A stretch of 64,000 nt of DNA from Gammaproteobacteria bacterium (GTDB lineage: Bacteria; Pseudomonadota; Gammaproteobacteria; Pseudomonadales; Azotimanducaceae): positions 196,606-260,605 of the forward strand of contig DUBB01000031.1 of assembly GCA_012960535.1 (NCBI GenBank), read 5' to 3'. Position 1 is the first letter of the stretch. The number at the start of each line of letters is the position of its first letter. Shown here in pieces: positions 42,930-52,362 of this stretch. The position numbers were made by a program, and so were the translations under genes. The notes beneath the pieces were generated by a model. It was not told the DNA's origin. It did no database searches and saw only the letters and a program-made list of their open reading frames with translations.

Positions 42930-44296
42930 TATTCACCTACCCATTCTGTCAGTTTAGTATGTAACCAGCGCACCTTGCCTTCCTGGTAACCAGACAACGT
43001 TATCCCAGATCTGTATGTGGATTCTAACCCTAACTGGACTTTTGGCATGTTAAACGCATCCTGATCAAACACCTTACCGAGAAAACCAAGGGCGCTGGAC
43101 CACTTTTCGTCCTCTTTCAGCCAGTGGATTTTAGCAGCGGGCGGCCGCTCTCCCTGAAACGGTGCCAGCTGAATACACTCCATAATAGCGCTGCGATGAT
43201 CATTGCCATTGGGGCGAAACCGGTACACGATCTTGTTATAGGCGCCCCAGGGGTGAAAGTTAGGAAACAGCGTGTAGTCAATACTGTCGACAATTTCAGC
43301 ATCACAGTACTCATCAACTTTGCTACCAGCATCAGGACGCAGACCTTCCCGGCTGATACTCGCCATAAATGCCCTGACATTCATACCCTCCGGAATCGGT
43401 GGCACCTCCGCGTCATGGGGCAGATCCATCATAGAGCGGAGCATACCTTCACCTTCAATCTCATAGTCCAGCAGTGGGCTCGGCGTGATCCCTGGCGTAA
43501 TAACCCGGGCGCAGTTATCCCAGATATCTACCTGGCTGTTGACGTCACCAATACCTCTCATTATCTGTGGATGGGTGGCATTGACATGATAAGCCTCACA
43601 AAAAGCCTCCTGGGCGACCTTCCAGTTGCAAGGCATTATTTTGGCCACATGTGCCTGCTTGTACAAAGCCCCTAGATCCCACCGCTCAAACTGGGATTTC
43701 ATGTCTGTGATGTGTTCCTCAAAGGGAGCACAGTTCTGATCCGGATTAATAAATACAAATCCGGCCCAGGTCGCTGTTGGCAACTCAGGAAGTGAAAACT
43801 CATCCTGTTTGATGTGCGAGAAATCCCAATCGGCTGGAATATCCTTCAAGCTGCCATCAAGGTGCCAACAGAAGCCATGGAAGGCGCAGCGAAGTTCAGA
43901 AGCATAGCCATCGAATTCCTTTAACATACGACCGCGATGCAGACAGGCATTGGGGTAGGCTTTAATCTCGCCCGAATCTGCTCGAACAATCAAAAAGGAC
44001 ATCCCGGCAATATCATATCGAATATGATCCCCCGGCTCGGCAAGGTCTTCTTCGCGGCAAACAAATTGCCAGACTTTTTTCCAGAGTCGTTCCACTTCCT
44101 TATCATGCCAGTCTTTTGAAGTATAACGCTCAACCGAAAAATCATGCTTACCCATATCTTTAGGGGACTCCAGCCTGAGCACCTCAGGCACCTCGTGGGA
44201 ATCCGCATCGAGTAGCTCCTGATAAGTCACGCCAGGGGACCGGGGCATGGTTACCGGATCCAGGTCTTTATACATTCCTCGCTCTTGATTACTCAT
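42929..44296 (-). CDS. Rieske non-haem iron oxygenase, alpha subunit
   Basis: A 455-residue oxygenase. The Rieske [2Fe-2S] ligands are Cys118 and His120 (CLHRGR) and Cys137 and His140 (CAFHGF). The mononuclear iron site starts with EAYHVNATHP (His237, His242); the partner carboxylate lies further on. It would hydroxylate or demethylate an aromatic or related substrate in the cytoplasm, using electrons from reductase proteins not seen here. No beta subunit gene is present, so it is probably of the alpha-only kind. It is followed by two small overlapping genes and preceded by a P450 gene 52 bp away. Confidence 0.92.
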   Translation of the reverse strand: MSNQERGMYKDLDPVTMPRSPGVTYQELLDADSHEVPEVLRLESPKDMGKHDFSVERYTSKDWHDKEVERLWKKVWQFVCREEDLAEPGDHIRYDIAGMSFLIVRADSGEIKAYPNACLHRGRMLKEFDGYASELRCAFHGFCWHLDGSLKDIPADWDFSHIKQDEFSLPELPTATWAGFVFINPDQNCAPFEEHITDMKSQFERWDLGALYKQAHVAKIMPCNWKVAQEAFCEAYHVNATHPQIMRGIGDVNSQVDIWDNCARVITPGITPSPLLDYEIEGEGMLRSMMDLPHDAEVPPIPEGMNVRAFMASISREGLRPDAGSKVDEYCDAEIVDSIDYTLFPNFHPWGAYNKIVYRFRPNGNDHRSAIMECIQLAPFQGERPPAAKIHWLKEDEKWSSALGFLGKVFDQDAFNMPKVQLGLESTYRSGITLSGYQEGKVRWLHTKLTEWVGE

Positions 44297-44347
44297 TTGA
44301 TTATTGATCTCATTGTTGTCATATGCATTGTTAACTAACAGGTTATA

Positions 44348-45715
44348 TCAGTCCAGAGCAGGATTTCCAATAACCGTTGCCTTGGAGCCAACCGAGCTCG
44401 AAGGGTCAATACGATCCTCCAGGGGTTTCGCATCAAATTCAATATGCAGTTCCTTCAGGGCACGTAACGCGTAGTTTGGCGTTACTTCAAAGCTGTTCTT
44501 ACCTTCAACAAAGCGCATATCCTCAATACGTGAACAAAGGGCATGGAAGGCCCAGTATAGCTCCCGCCGCGCCAGAGGCGCGCCGAGGCAGTGATGCACA
44601 CCTGAGCCAAAGCCCAGGTGTCGGCCTGGCTTTTGCCGCTCAAGATTGATTTCCGCTGGATCTTCAAATGCTCTTTCATCCCTGTTAGCAGCTGCATAAC
44701 GAATATTGATCATAGCGCCTTTAGGTATGGTAACCCCGTGTAATTCAATATCGGTTGCAGCTAATCTGAACAAACCCTGAACCGGGCCTTCAAGCCGCAC
44801 GACTTCTTCACAGAAACCACGCAGATATCTTTCTGGATCCGATTTTAACTGCAACCATACCTGCGGGTTTTCAATGAGTAGTTTTATGCCGTAGGCAATG
44901 GCATTGGTGGTTGTTTCCGAACCACCAACAAACGTATCCGCCATGGTTTCAGCGTGCAGTTCATTATCGGTCAGTGTTCTACCCCATTCCGGGATGACCT
45001 TGTTCACCAGGTCCGATAGAAGCGTTTCGTCAGGGTCTTGGCGTAATCTCTCGAAAATGGCCTGAAAATAATGCTGAGCCTGTATTTCCATTTCCACCGA
45101 CCACTGTTCCTCAGCTTCCGTCTGCATCATACCAAGCCGCTGTACCCAGGCATCGGTCCAGCGCTTAATCTGCCAGATGTCCTTCTCTGGCACACCCATC
45201 TGTTGGCCAATCACGATCAGCGGCAGCGGTACCGCATACTGCTTTACCCAGTCACAGCGGCCCTGGTCAACAAAAGCATCGATCAGTTTATAAGCAGTAT
45301 CCCGCACAAACGGATCCATCGAATCTATTTTCCTGGGTCGAAAAGCCTCGTTAAACAGCGCGCGCATCTGTTTGTGATTCGGGTCATCCCGGCCTGCTAG
45401 GGTGGCGCCAGGCACCCAGCCCTTGTCCTTGTAGAGGGCGTGCATTCTTCTGGCCCGCTCAGAGTCGAGGCGTTCACGACTGCTCCCCTGGTCTGATCTC
45501 ATATCATTGGAATAACGCTTGGAATCAAGCAGTACCGCACGCAGGTCATCGAACCGGGAAATAACATAAAATCCAGTGATCGGATCGATCCAGACAGGCG
45601 CATCATCGCGCAGCATCCTATAGGCATGATAAGGGCAGTTCTGGAGGCTGCTATCAAGGAAGTTGATGTCGTCTAGTTGCTCAGGCACTACCGGTTGATA
45701 AGGTTCTTTGTTCAT
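44348..45715 (-). CDS. Cytochrome P450 monooxygenase (second)
   Basis: A 455-residue bacterial P450. The haem loop is FGSGVHHCLGAPLAR with Cys378 (counting from an ATG two codons upstream), the I-helix motif is VGGSETTT, and the ExxR motif is EEVVR. AGGA before the ATG at 45715 supports this start over 45721. It is transcribed in the same direction and 51 bp before the Rieske oxygenase gene, so both may act on one compound. No ferredoxin or reductase gene is near. Confidence 0.92.
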   Translation of the reverse strand: MNKEPYQPVVPEQLDDINFLDSSLQNCPYHAYRMLRDDAPVWIDPITGFYVISRFDDLRAVLLDSKRYSNDMRSDQGSSRERLDSERARRMHALYKDKGWVPGATLAGRDDPNHKQMRALFNEAFRPRKIDSMDPFVRDTAYKLIDAFVDQGRCDWVKQYAVPLPLIVIGQQMGVPEKDIWQIKRWTDAWVQRLGMMQTEAEEQWSVEMEIQAQHYFQAIFERLRQDPDETLLSDLVNKVIPEWGRTLTDNELHAETMADTFVGGSETTTNAIAYGIKLLIENPQVWLQLKSDPERYLRGFCEEVVRLEGPVQGLFRLAATDIELHGVTIPKGAMINIRYAAANRDERAFEDPAEINLERQKPGRHLGFGSGVHHCLGAPLARRELYWAFHALCSRIEDMRFVEGKNSFEVTPNYALRALKELHIEFDAKPLEDRIDPSSSVGSKATVIGNPALD

Positions 45716-45721
45716 AATCAT

Positions 45722-46059
45722 CCTGTGTTAGCCAGTCTGGAGCCTACCACCAATGCCCCAATGTGACAGCACGACTACTTCGTGCCATATAGCGACGTGT
45801 AATTCTGTGTCACCTTAATCCATATTCGAGGCGATTAGACCTTCCCAAAATAATATCGTAATAACCTGGCAAGCGAAACCAGTGCTAGATCTCAGCTGCG
45901 CACAGGCTAGACTGGAACAGCATAGAGCTGAGAACCCGGACAACTGGACCCTAAGGGATCATCATCCAGTTAACTCCGCTGGACCGATAAGGATTCCTTG
46001 TTATCTGCTGCCCGCAATGATTAATCGCCCATCGACAAGGCTCTGAGCACAGGCTCTAC
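45722..46059. other. Intergenic stretch without recognised features
   Basis: Between the second P450 gene and the dienelactone hydrolase gene, both on the minus strand. No frame of useful length, clear hairpin or repeat was found. The P450 promoter is expected at its left end. Confidence 0.4.
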
Positions 46060-46794
46060 TCAACTCTGGTTAAGATTACGACGGAAGAGATCGTGCACCC
46101 GTTCCCAGTGTTTCTCTGAAGCCCCGCGGTGATAACGTTCACCGCCAGGTGGCGCAAACCCGTGCAGAGCACCTTCCATGAATTCAATGCGATAGTTTAT
46201 GCCCTGATCCGCCAGCGCTTTATCCATTATCTCCAACTCTTCCCGGGTCGCAGTAGGGTCATTATCAGCCCAGCCAAAGTAGACCTCGCCCTTGATCTGA
46301 TCAATTTCTTTATGGGGAGAATCATCCTGATCTGAAACAAGCCAGGCACCGTGAATAGAAGCAACCGCGGCAACCTTTTCGGGCATCCTCTGCAGAAGCC
46401 CCATCACCAGTGGACCGCTCATGCAGAAGCCAACCGCGCCGATCTGACCGGTGGAATCGGCCTTGTCATTACCCCTGGCATATTCCAGCATCGCCTGGGT
46501 ATCAATCATGATGCGGTCACGATTTACCGCCATCATGTATTCACGACGTACATGCATGTCCTCGTCGCTCAAGCCAAACTCTCGATAAGGTGTATTCCGA
46601 TAATAGAGAAACGGCAGGAGAACATAGTATCCTGCACTGGCGAGCCTTGATGCCATGTCTTTCAAAGTTGGTCGGATACTGGGCGCATCCATCAGGTACA
46701 ACACGATAGGGTAGGGGCCGCCTTCTTCCGGGTGAAACTCAAATGTGGTCATACTGCCGTCTGGTGTTTTTATCTCAATCTGTCGTTCAATCAT
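46060..46794 (-). CDS. Dienelactone hydrolase family protein
   Basis: A 244-residue alpha/beta hydrolase of the DLH family. The nucleophile is cysteine, Cys124 in GFCMSGPL, with Asp177/179 (WADNDP) and His211 (LHGFA) completing the triad: the classical Cys-Asp-His set. It would open a lactone such as dienelactone, or a related ester. It is divergent from the CoA-transferase pair. Confidence 0.9.
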   Translation of the reverse strand: MIERQIEIKTPDGSMTTFEFHPEEGGPYPIVLYLMDAPSIRPTLKDMASRLASAGYYVLLPFLYYRNTPYREFGLSDEDMHVRREYMMAVNRDRIMIDTQAMLEYARGNDKADSTGQIGAVGFCMSGPLVMGLLQRMPEKVAAVASIHGAWLVSDQDDSPHKEIDQIKGEVYFGWADNDPTATREELEIMDKALADQGINYRIEFMEGALHGFAPPGGERYHRGASEKHWERVHDLFRRNLNQS

Positions 46795-47126
46795 TATTCG
46801 CCTGTCTCATTGTGTTTCTAATCAACTAATATCCAATGTAGCGCAATACCGGTCCAACACCAGAAATTTTTTCAGAAATAATGCTAAATCGGCTGATAAT
46901 GTGTAGCCAGACTGCCACGCTGTCTCATTTCTGCCAAAACAGCAGTGAAGCTGGGCAAAAATATAGCTTAAGCCTATAAGCCGAGAGCATCGTTTCATCA
47001 TGGCCGCGGACCTGCCTGGATCTCAGCCCTGACTATTCTGATGATGGTATATTATTCCGTTAAGTTGATTGACAAATAGCATGACTAAAGTTATTCCTTG
47101 ATTGGAAGGTCAGGAAGAATCTCTAG
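46795..47126. other. Divergent intergenic region, dienelactone hydrolase / CoA-transferase pair
   Basis: GCTTAAGC at 46966-46973 is an 8-bp palindrome flanked by TATA/CTATA, a weak operator candidate near the middle. Otherwise nothing was recognised; promoters for both sides should lie here. Confidence 0.35.
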
Positions 47127-48392
47127 ATGGAGCAAGTAATGGCAGGTGCACTTTCACATATTCGAATCTGTGACTTCACCGGACAGTTGGCAGGTGCCGG
47201 AGCAACTAAGTGGCTGGCTGCTTTCGGCGCTGAGGTCATCAGGATCGAAGATCCTGTGAAAGAAGGACGCTGGGATATCCTGCGGGCAACACCGCCTTTT
47301 GTCGATGACCGAAGAGGGGTCGATTTTGGCGGTGGTTTCAATAATCACAACACCGACAAGAAAGGCATTACTTTGAATCTTCGAACTGACAAGGGTAAGC
47401 AGATCCTAACGGAGATCATCAAAAAGTCAGATGCAGTAACTGAAAATTTTGCAGCAGGTGTACTCGAAAAATGGGGGTTTGGTTATGCGGACCTGAAGCG
47501 AATCAAAGCAGATATAGTCTATGTATCTAACTGCGGTTTCGGCCATAACGGGCCTTACAGCAGTTTCAAGACCTGGGGACCCATCGTGCAGGCGATTTCT
47601 GGACTCACTTTTTCCTCTGGGCTACCCGGCCAGCCACCGGCCGGATGGGGCTACTCCTATATGGATCATACTGGGGGATACTATATGGCCATGGCGATCA
47701 TGCTGGCCCTGCTTGAACGTGATAACAGTGGTCGAGGCCAGTGGGTAGACCTTGCCTGCACGGATGCAGGTCTCAGTTTGAATGGCCCTGCTCTGCTGGA
47801 CTGGACAGTGAATCAAAGACCCATGCGGCAATCAGAAGGGATTGACTCCAACCGAAGCCAGTTTGCGCCCATGGCACCGCACGGTATCTATCCCTGCTCA
47901 GGTGAAGATGAATGGATAGCAATAGCCTGTAGAGATGACCAGGAATGGCTGAAACTGACCGAGGTTATGGAAAATAACCAGCAGACCAGCCCCAGAACCT
48001 CATGGTGTCGTGATTATGATGAGATGAAGTATCGGCTGGATCATCAGGATGAACTCGATAAAAAACTAGCCGGCTGGACTCGACAGCAGGAAAAATTCAG
48101 TCTACAGGAAGACTTACGCCAAGCTCGGATTCCGGTAGGCGCAGTGCAGAAGCCTCAAGAGCGAATTGATCAAGATCCGACAACAGCCAAGGCCGGTCTA
48201 TGGCCCACGATCACTCACTCAAAAATGGGACAGGTCAGAGTCGATGGCATGCCCGTACAGTTCTCGCGCACGCCTTGGCAGATGAACCACGGAGGGCCGT
48301 GTCTGGGTGAACACACCGAACAGGTTCTTACTGAGCTTTTACACAAAAGCCCTGATGAAGTGGCGCAACTAAAAGAGGAAGGTGTCATATGA
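47127..48392 (+). CDS. CaiB/BaiF CoA-transferase, catalytic subunit of a pair
   Basis: A 421-residue family III CoA-transferase with the catalytic aspartate in place: Asp180 in YSYMDHTGG. Start ATG 47127 has AGGAAG upstream; the second ATG at 47139 has GGAG 6 bp upstream and is equally plausible. Its TGA overlaps the next CoA-transferase gene as ATGA, so the two are made in equal amounts. Together they look like heterodimeric enzymes such as succinyl-CoA:benzylsuccinate CoA-transferase (BbsEF), where both subunits belong to this family. The acid is unknown. Confidence 0.9.
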   Translation: MEQVMAGALSHIRICDFTGQLAGAGATKWLAAFGAEVIRIEDPVKEGRWDILRATPPFVDDRRGVDFGGGFNNHNTDKKGITLNLRTDKGKQILTEIIKKSDAVTENFAAGVLEKWGFGYADLKRIKADIVYVSNCGFGHNGPYSSFKTWGPIVQAISGLTFSSGLPGQPPAGWGYSYMDHTGGYYMAMAIMLALLERDNSGRGQWVDLACTDAGLSLNGPALLDWTVNQRPMRQSEGIDSNRSQFAPMAPHGIYPCSGEDEWIAIACRDDQEWLKLTEVMENNQQTSPRTSWCRDYDEMKYRLDHQDELDKKLAGWTRQQEKFSLQEDLRQARIPVGAVQKPQERIDQDPTTAKAGLWPTITHSKMGQVRVDGMPVQFSRTPWQMNHGGPCLGEHTEQVLTELLHKSPDEVAQLKEEGVI

Positions 48393-49612
48393 GCGTTCTA
48401 CACGGCGTTCGTGTAATTGAACTGGCGAGCGAACGTATTGCCTTTGCTGGCAAGTTACTCGGTGACATGGGTGCCGATGTTATTCTCCTTGAACCCGTGC
48501 AAGGTGAACCGAGTCGGTCCTACCCGCCCTTTGTGGACGATCAACCAGGCGACAATCGCAGTCTGTACTTCCTGCATTACAACACCAGTAAACGCAGTGT
48601 AATACTGGACCTTGACACAAAACCGGGGCGGGCCGCCTTTAAGAAGCTGATTGCCACCTCGGATATATTGCTCGAGTCCGAACCAATTGATCGACTATCC
48701 GCCCTTAACCTTGATTACGATGACCTGATCAAATTTCAACCCAGCCTCATTCATGTCGCAGTCACCCCCTACGGGCGCAGTGAGGTACTCAGTGACCTGC
48801 CGGTCACCGATCTGACTTTAATGGCATCGGCTGGGCCCCCTTGGAGCTGCGGCTATGACGACCATAGTCTTCCACCGGTTCGTGGCTGGGGTCAGCAGGG
48901 ATATCACACCGGTTGTCACTATGCCTTTATGTCTATTCTCACTGCTTTACTTCACCGGAATGGTTCAGGGCAGGGTCAGTTCATCGATATTTCAATGACC
49001 GCAGCTCTGAACGTGACTACAGAGGCAGGAACTTATGCCTGGCTTGTCAGTGGTGCAACGGTGCAACGTCAGACCGGCCGCCATGCCGCAGTCAAACCAA
49101 CGGGTGAAAGCCAGATCAGATGTGCTGATGGCCGCTATGTCAATACCGGGGTACCACCCAGATTTCCCGAAGAATTCGAGAAATTACTTGCCTGGTTCAA
49201 ACAAATCGGCCTGGCTGACGACTTCCCCGAAACGGTCTTTCTCGAGATGGGTGCAACCTGGGAAGGGCCCTTTGATCTCTCCAAGATCGGAGAAGATGAA
49301 GCCATCACGGCCATATTTTCGGCAGGTCGACAAGCATTAATCATGATCGCTCAGGCCATCAGCGCTTATGACTTCTTTATTGGCTGTCAAAACGCGGGCT
49401 TATCCGTAGGTATTATCTATTCTCCTGAGGAAGCCTTCGAGGATGAACACTTCAAAGCGCGGGGTTTTCCGGTGGAAGTAGTACACGACGACTTAGAACG
49501 TACGGTTACCTATCCCGGTGCACCCTATCAATTGCCGGCCAGTCCCTGGTCAATCAGCCGCCGGGCACCGCACCTGGGTGAGCACACCCATGAGGTATTA
49601 GCTCAACTATAG
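48389..49612 (+). CDS. CaiB/BaiF CoA-transferase homologue without catalytic aspartate
   Basis: A 407-residue protein with the full family III fold (HGVRVIELASERIAFAGK; GADVILLEPV; NTSKRSVILDL). At the place where the partner has YMDHTGG this protein has GYHTGCH (171-177), one residue shorter and without aspartate. It should therefore not form the aspartyl-CoA intermediate itself and may serve as a structural or CoA-binding half of a heterodimer. The ATGA overlap with the upstream catalytic gene supports that. Confidence 0.87.
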   Translation: MSVLHGVRVIELASERIAFAGKLLGDMGADVILLEPVQGEPSRSYPPFVDDQPGDNRSLYFLHYNTSKRSVILDLDTKPGRAAFKKLIATSDILLESEPIDRLSALNLDYDDLIKFQPSLIHVAVTPYGRSEVLSDLPVTDLTLMASAGPPWSCGYDDHSLPPVRGWGQQGYHTGCHYAFMSILTALLHRNGSGQGQFIDISMTAALNVTTEAGTYAWLVSGATVQRQTGRHAAVKPTGESQIRCADGRYVNTGVPPRFPEEFEKLLAWFKQIGLADDFPETVFLEMGATWEGPFDLSKIGEDEAITAIFSAGRQALIMIAQAISAYDFFIGCQNAGLSVGIIYSPEEAFEDEHFKARGFPVEVVHDDLERTVTYPGAPYQLPASPWSISRRAPHLGEHTHEVLAQL

Positions 49613-49636
49613 TGAGACAATTGCCCTATGCCTGGT

Positions 49637-52069
49637 TTACTCGAGTGCACCCGCGATCAGCAGCTCTCCAAATTTTTCATCATCATAGCCAAGCAGATGA
49701 TTCAAGACATCGGCCATGTCCCGACCGAAAGTGGGTGCGCTTGAATCGATGAAAACAGCCGAACGGGATAGCTTAATTCTGCAAGCTTCAATGGTCGTCT
49801 CACCGCCCTCGGGATGAGGTAGGGCAATAAAATGACCAAGATGTTGCAGTTGTGGGTCCGCATATAACTCCGGGCTATTCTGGACGACTGCTGCAGGAAC
49901 ATTTACAGCCTGAAGCATTGCCTCGAGTTCATAGCCGTCCTGCACCGCTGCATATTCGGCGATACATAAGTCAAGGTCATCCTGATGGCTGAGCCTGTTT
50001 GCAAGGCTACCCCAAGCCGCATCATTGGCATCCAGCGAATCGATCACCGTGCACAACGCCCGCCACTGAATATCCGTTTCACAGGCAATTGCAATGTGTT
50101 TATCATCGCCTCTGGTGGCATAAACGCCATGCGGTGCAGCATGCGAATCTCGATTACCCTGACGCGATTGAACGATACCATTGGCGCTATAATCAAGTAG
50201 TGCTGGCGTCAGAAAGTGCATTGCCGCCTCACTCTGAGCGAGATCAATATGCTGACCTTGGCCCGTCCGTCTGGCATGATCCAACGCTGCCAGTACAGCA
50301 ATTGCATTAAAGCGCGGCGCAATGTAATCAGTATAAGCACCAAAAGGACCTGCCGGCTCTCTATCAGGCCAACCGGTGATTCCATAAAAACCCGTTATCG
50401 CCGCCGCCAGGTTTCCATAACCCGCAAACATTGATAAGGGCCCTGTCTGACCCATCAGGCAGGTGCTCAACATGATGATGTCTGGCTTTATTACTCGCAA
50501 GGTGGCGTAATCCAGGCCCAAAGCTTTCATCGCCCTGGGTGAAAATGATTCCGTAATAACATCAGCCCACCGAACCAGATCAAGAATAACTTCTCGACCT
50601 TCCGGCTTGGTAAGGTCAATGGTCACCATCTGTTTACCAGCGTTGATACTATGGAAGATCGCTGATTTTTCAGGAGACTCGTCTCCATCCATGAACGGCC
50701 GTATCGTTCGGGTAACATCGAGACGAGTGGTCGACTCTACCCTAACCACTGTCGCGCCAAAATCAGCGAGCAATCTTGTCGCACCAGGGCCAGCCAGGGC
50801 CCACATCAGATCCAGAACTTTGACGCCCTCAAGGGGCAATTCATGGCCTTGCCTTACCGGTAGTGAAACCGGCGGCACACTGTCAAGTTCCTTAAACACC
50901 TCATCGTTATGCTCACCGATTCGAGGCGGCCGCGGTCCCGGTTGCAATGGCGTTTCACTGAACCTGGCAAACGCACCCGGATACTCAACTGAAGCTGAAG
51001 GCCCTTCTCCATCGGGCTTCCAGAAATAATGACGTGAAGCGAATTGGGTACTATCAACAACCTCTGCAAGCGTGGTCATTGGCGCCAGTAAAAGGCCACG
51101 TTGAAGTGCAGCATCAAGCAACTGTTGCTTGCTTTTTGACGCTGTGCAAGCAGCCACGCAGTCTTTTACCCGTTCCCATTCCGAGATAGGTTCTTCGCCT
51201 CGGGTTAACAAAAGCCCGTATTCGAGCCAGTTTTTATCTCGGGTAGCTTCATCGCAGAAACCTTGTTCACAGACATAAGCCATCAAACGTGCAGTAGCGG
51301 GTCCAATGGTAGCGCCGAATAAAAAAGTAATGGCAATTCTGCCATCACTGGCAGGAAAGGTCAGCCGAATGGAAAGCTCTCCCACTTTCAGGCCGCCTGC
51401 CGATCGAGTCACTGTTTCTTCATTCACAGCTGTCGACAGGATGTAACCCTGCGTTGCAAAAGTCAGGGCTTGCTGTGCTGAAACAGTCACCTTCTGACCT
51501 AGCCCGGAAACGGCCCTTTCTCTCAGCGCAACCAGAGAACCCGCGGCTGCTTCTGCAGCGGCGTGATTCCACGCCTGAGGTACCGAGACTCGTACCGGCG
51601 GGCGATCGGCATCGCCGGTAATCGCCATAGGTCCAGAGCTTGCCAGCAAAGTTAAATCTGTGGCTGCCCAATGCGCCTTTGGGCCGGTATCGCCAAAAGG
51701 TGTCATGGAGACATGTATAAGCGCGGGATTAAGTTGGCGCAAGGTTTCATAATCAATCCCTCTCTCCTTGAGACTGCCTACCGGTTCAGACTCAATGAGA
51801 AAATCGGTTTTTGAAACCAACTCCAAAAACAGGGCTCGGTCCTCATCAATGTCCAGTTCTATGCTTCTTTTACCCCGCGCATAGCCCCACCAATTCAGGG
51901 AATTTTCTGGCTCGGCCTGACTTTTGAAAAAAGGCCCTGTGCGTCTACCCATGGCACCGCCGGGTGGCTCTACCTGAATGACATCTGCACCCAGATCGGC
52001 CAGGATCTGGGCGCACAACATACCATTTTGGCTGGTTAGGTCGAGAACACGGTAGGGCTTGAGCAACAT
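49637..52069 (-). CDS. Two-domain fused CaiB/BaiF CoA-transferase
   Basis: An 810-residue protein made of two family III CoA-transferase domains, about 1-400 and 412-810, joined by a short linker. In the first domain the catalytic position reads QAWNHAAAE (167-173), with no aspartate; in the second it reads AYTDYIAP with Asp581. GGAG lies 7 bp before the ATG. So the fusion is inactive half first, active half second, which mirrors the split pair that converges on it in the order active, inactive. It is likely a covalent heterodimer with its own substrate. Confidence 0.9.
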   Translation of the reverse strand: MLLKPYRVLDLTSQNGMLCAQILADLGADVIQVEPPGGAMGRRTGPFFKSQAEPENSLNWWGYARGKRSIELDIDEDRALFLELVSKTDFLIESEPVGSLKERGIDYETLRQLNPALIHVSMTPFGDTGPKAHWAATDLTLLASSGPMAITGDADRPPVRVSVPQAWNHAAAEAAAGSLVALRERAVSGLGQKVTVSAQQALTFATQGYILSTAVNEETVTRSAGGLKVGELSIRLTFPASDGRIAITFLFGATIGPATARLMAYVCEQGFCDEATRDKNWLEYGLLLTRGEEPISEWERVKDCVAACTASKSKQQLLDAALQRGLLLAPMTTLAEVVDSTQFASRHYFWKPDGEGPSASVEYPGAFARFSETPLQPGPRPPRIGEHNDEVFKELDSVPPVSLPVRQGHELPLEGVKVLDLMWALAGPGATRLLADFGATVVRVESTTRLDVTRTIRPFMDGDESPEKSAIFHSINAGKQMVTIDLTKPEGREVILDLVRWADVITESFSPRAMKALGLDYATLRVIKPDIIMLSTCLMGQTGPLSMFAGYGNLAAAITGFYGITGWPDREPAGPFGAYTDYIAPRFNAIAVLAALDHARRTGQGQHIDLAQSEAAMHFLTPALLDYSANGIVQSRQGNRDSHAAPHGVYATRGDDKHIAIACETDIQWRALCTVIDSLDANDAAWGSLANRLSHQDDLDLCIAEYAAVQDGYELEAMLQAVNVPAAVVQNSPELYADPQLQHLGHFIALPHPEGGETTIEACRIKLSRSAVFIDSSAPTFGRDMADVLNHLLGYDDEKFGELLIAGALE

Positions 52070-52362
52070 TGGATTACTCCATAATCGGGTTGTTAGCCAC
52101 GATTCTATGACTGACCATAGCAGAGCCGTTCACCCCTGGGTAGGCCCTGGCCGGCGAGCCCATTTAAACCAAAAAACTGCTGAACCCCACTAGCCCAGAA
52201 AATCTGCCCAGTCTGAAAAGACAGGGCCTAGGATAGAGTCACAAAAGAGCAAGCAGCTAATCTAACCAAGCTCAGTAAATTCCTGGAGATAGGCAATTAC
52301 AGACAGGCAGGAAAATAACTTCTGGGCTGACCGGCTGGGATTTCAACCAATTTCCTGGCAGC
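52070..52362. other. Intergenic stretch without recognised features
   Basis: Between the fused CoA-transferase gene and the acyl-CoA synthetase gene, both on the minus strand. No small frame with a ribosome site, no strong hairpin and no repeat was noticed. Confidence 0.35.
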
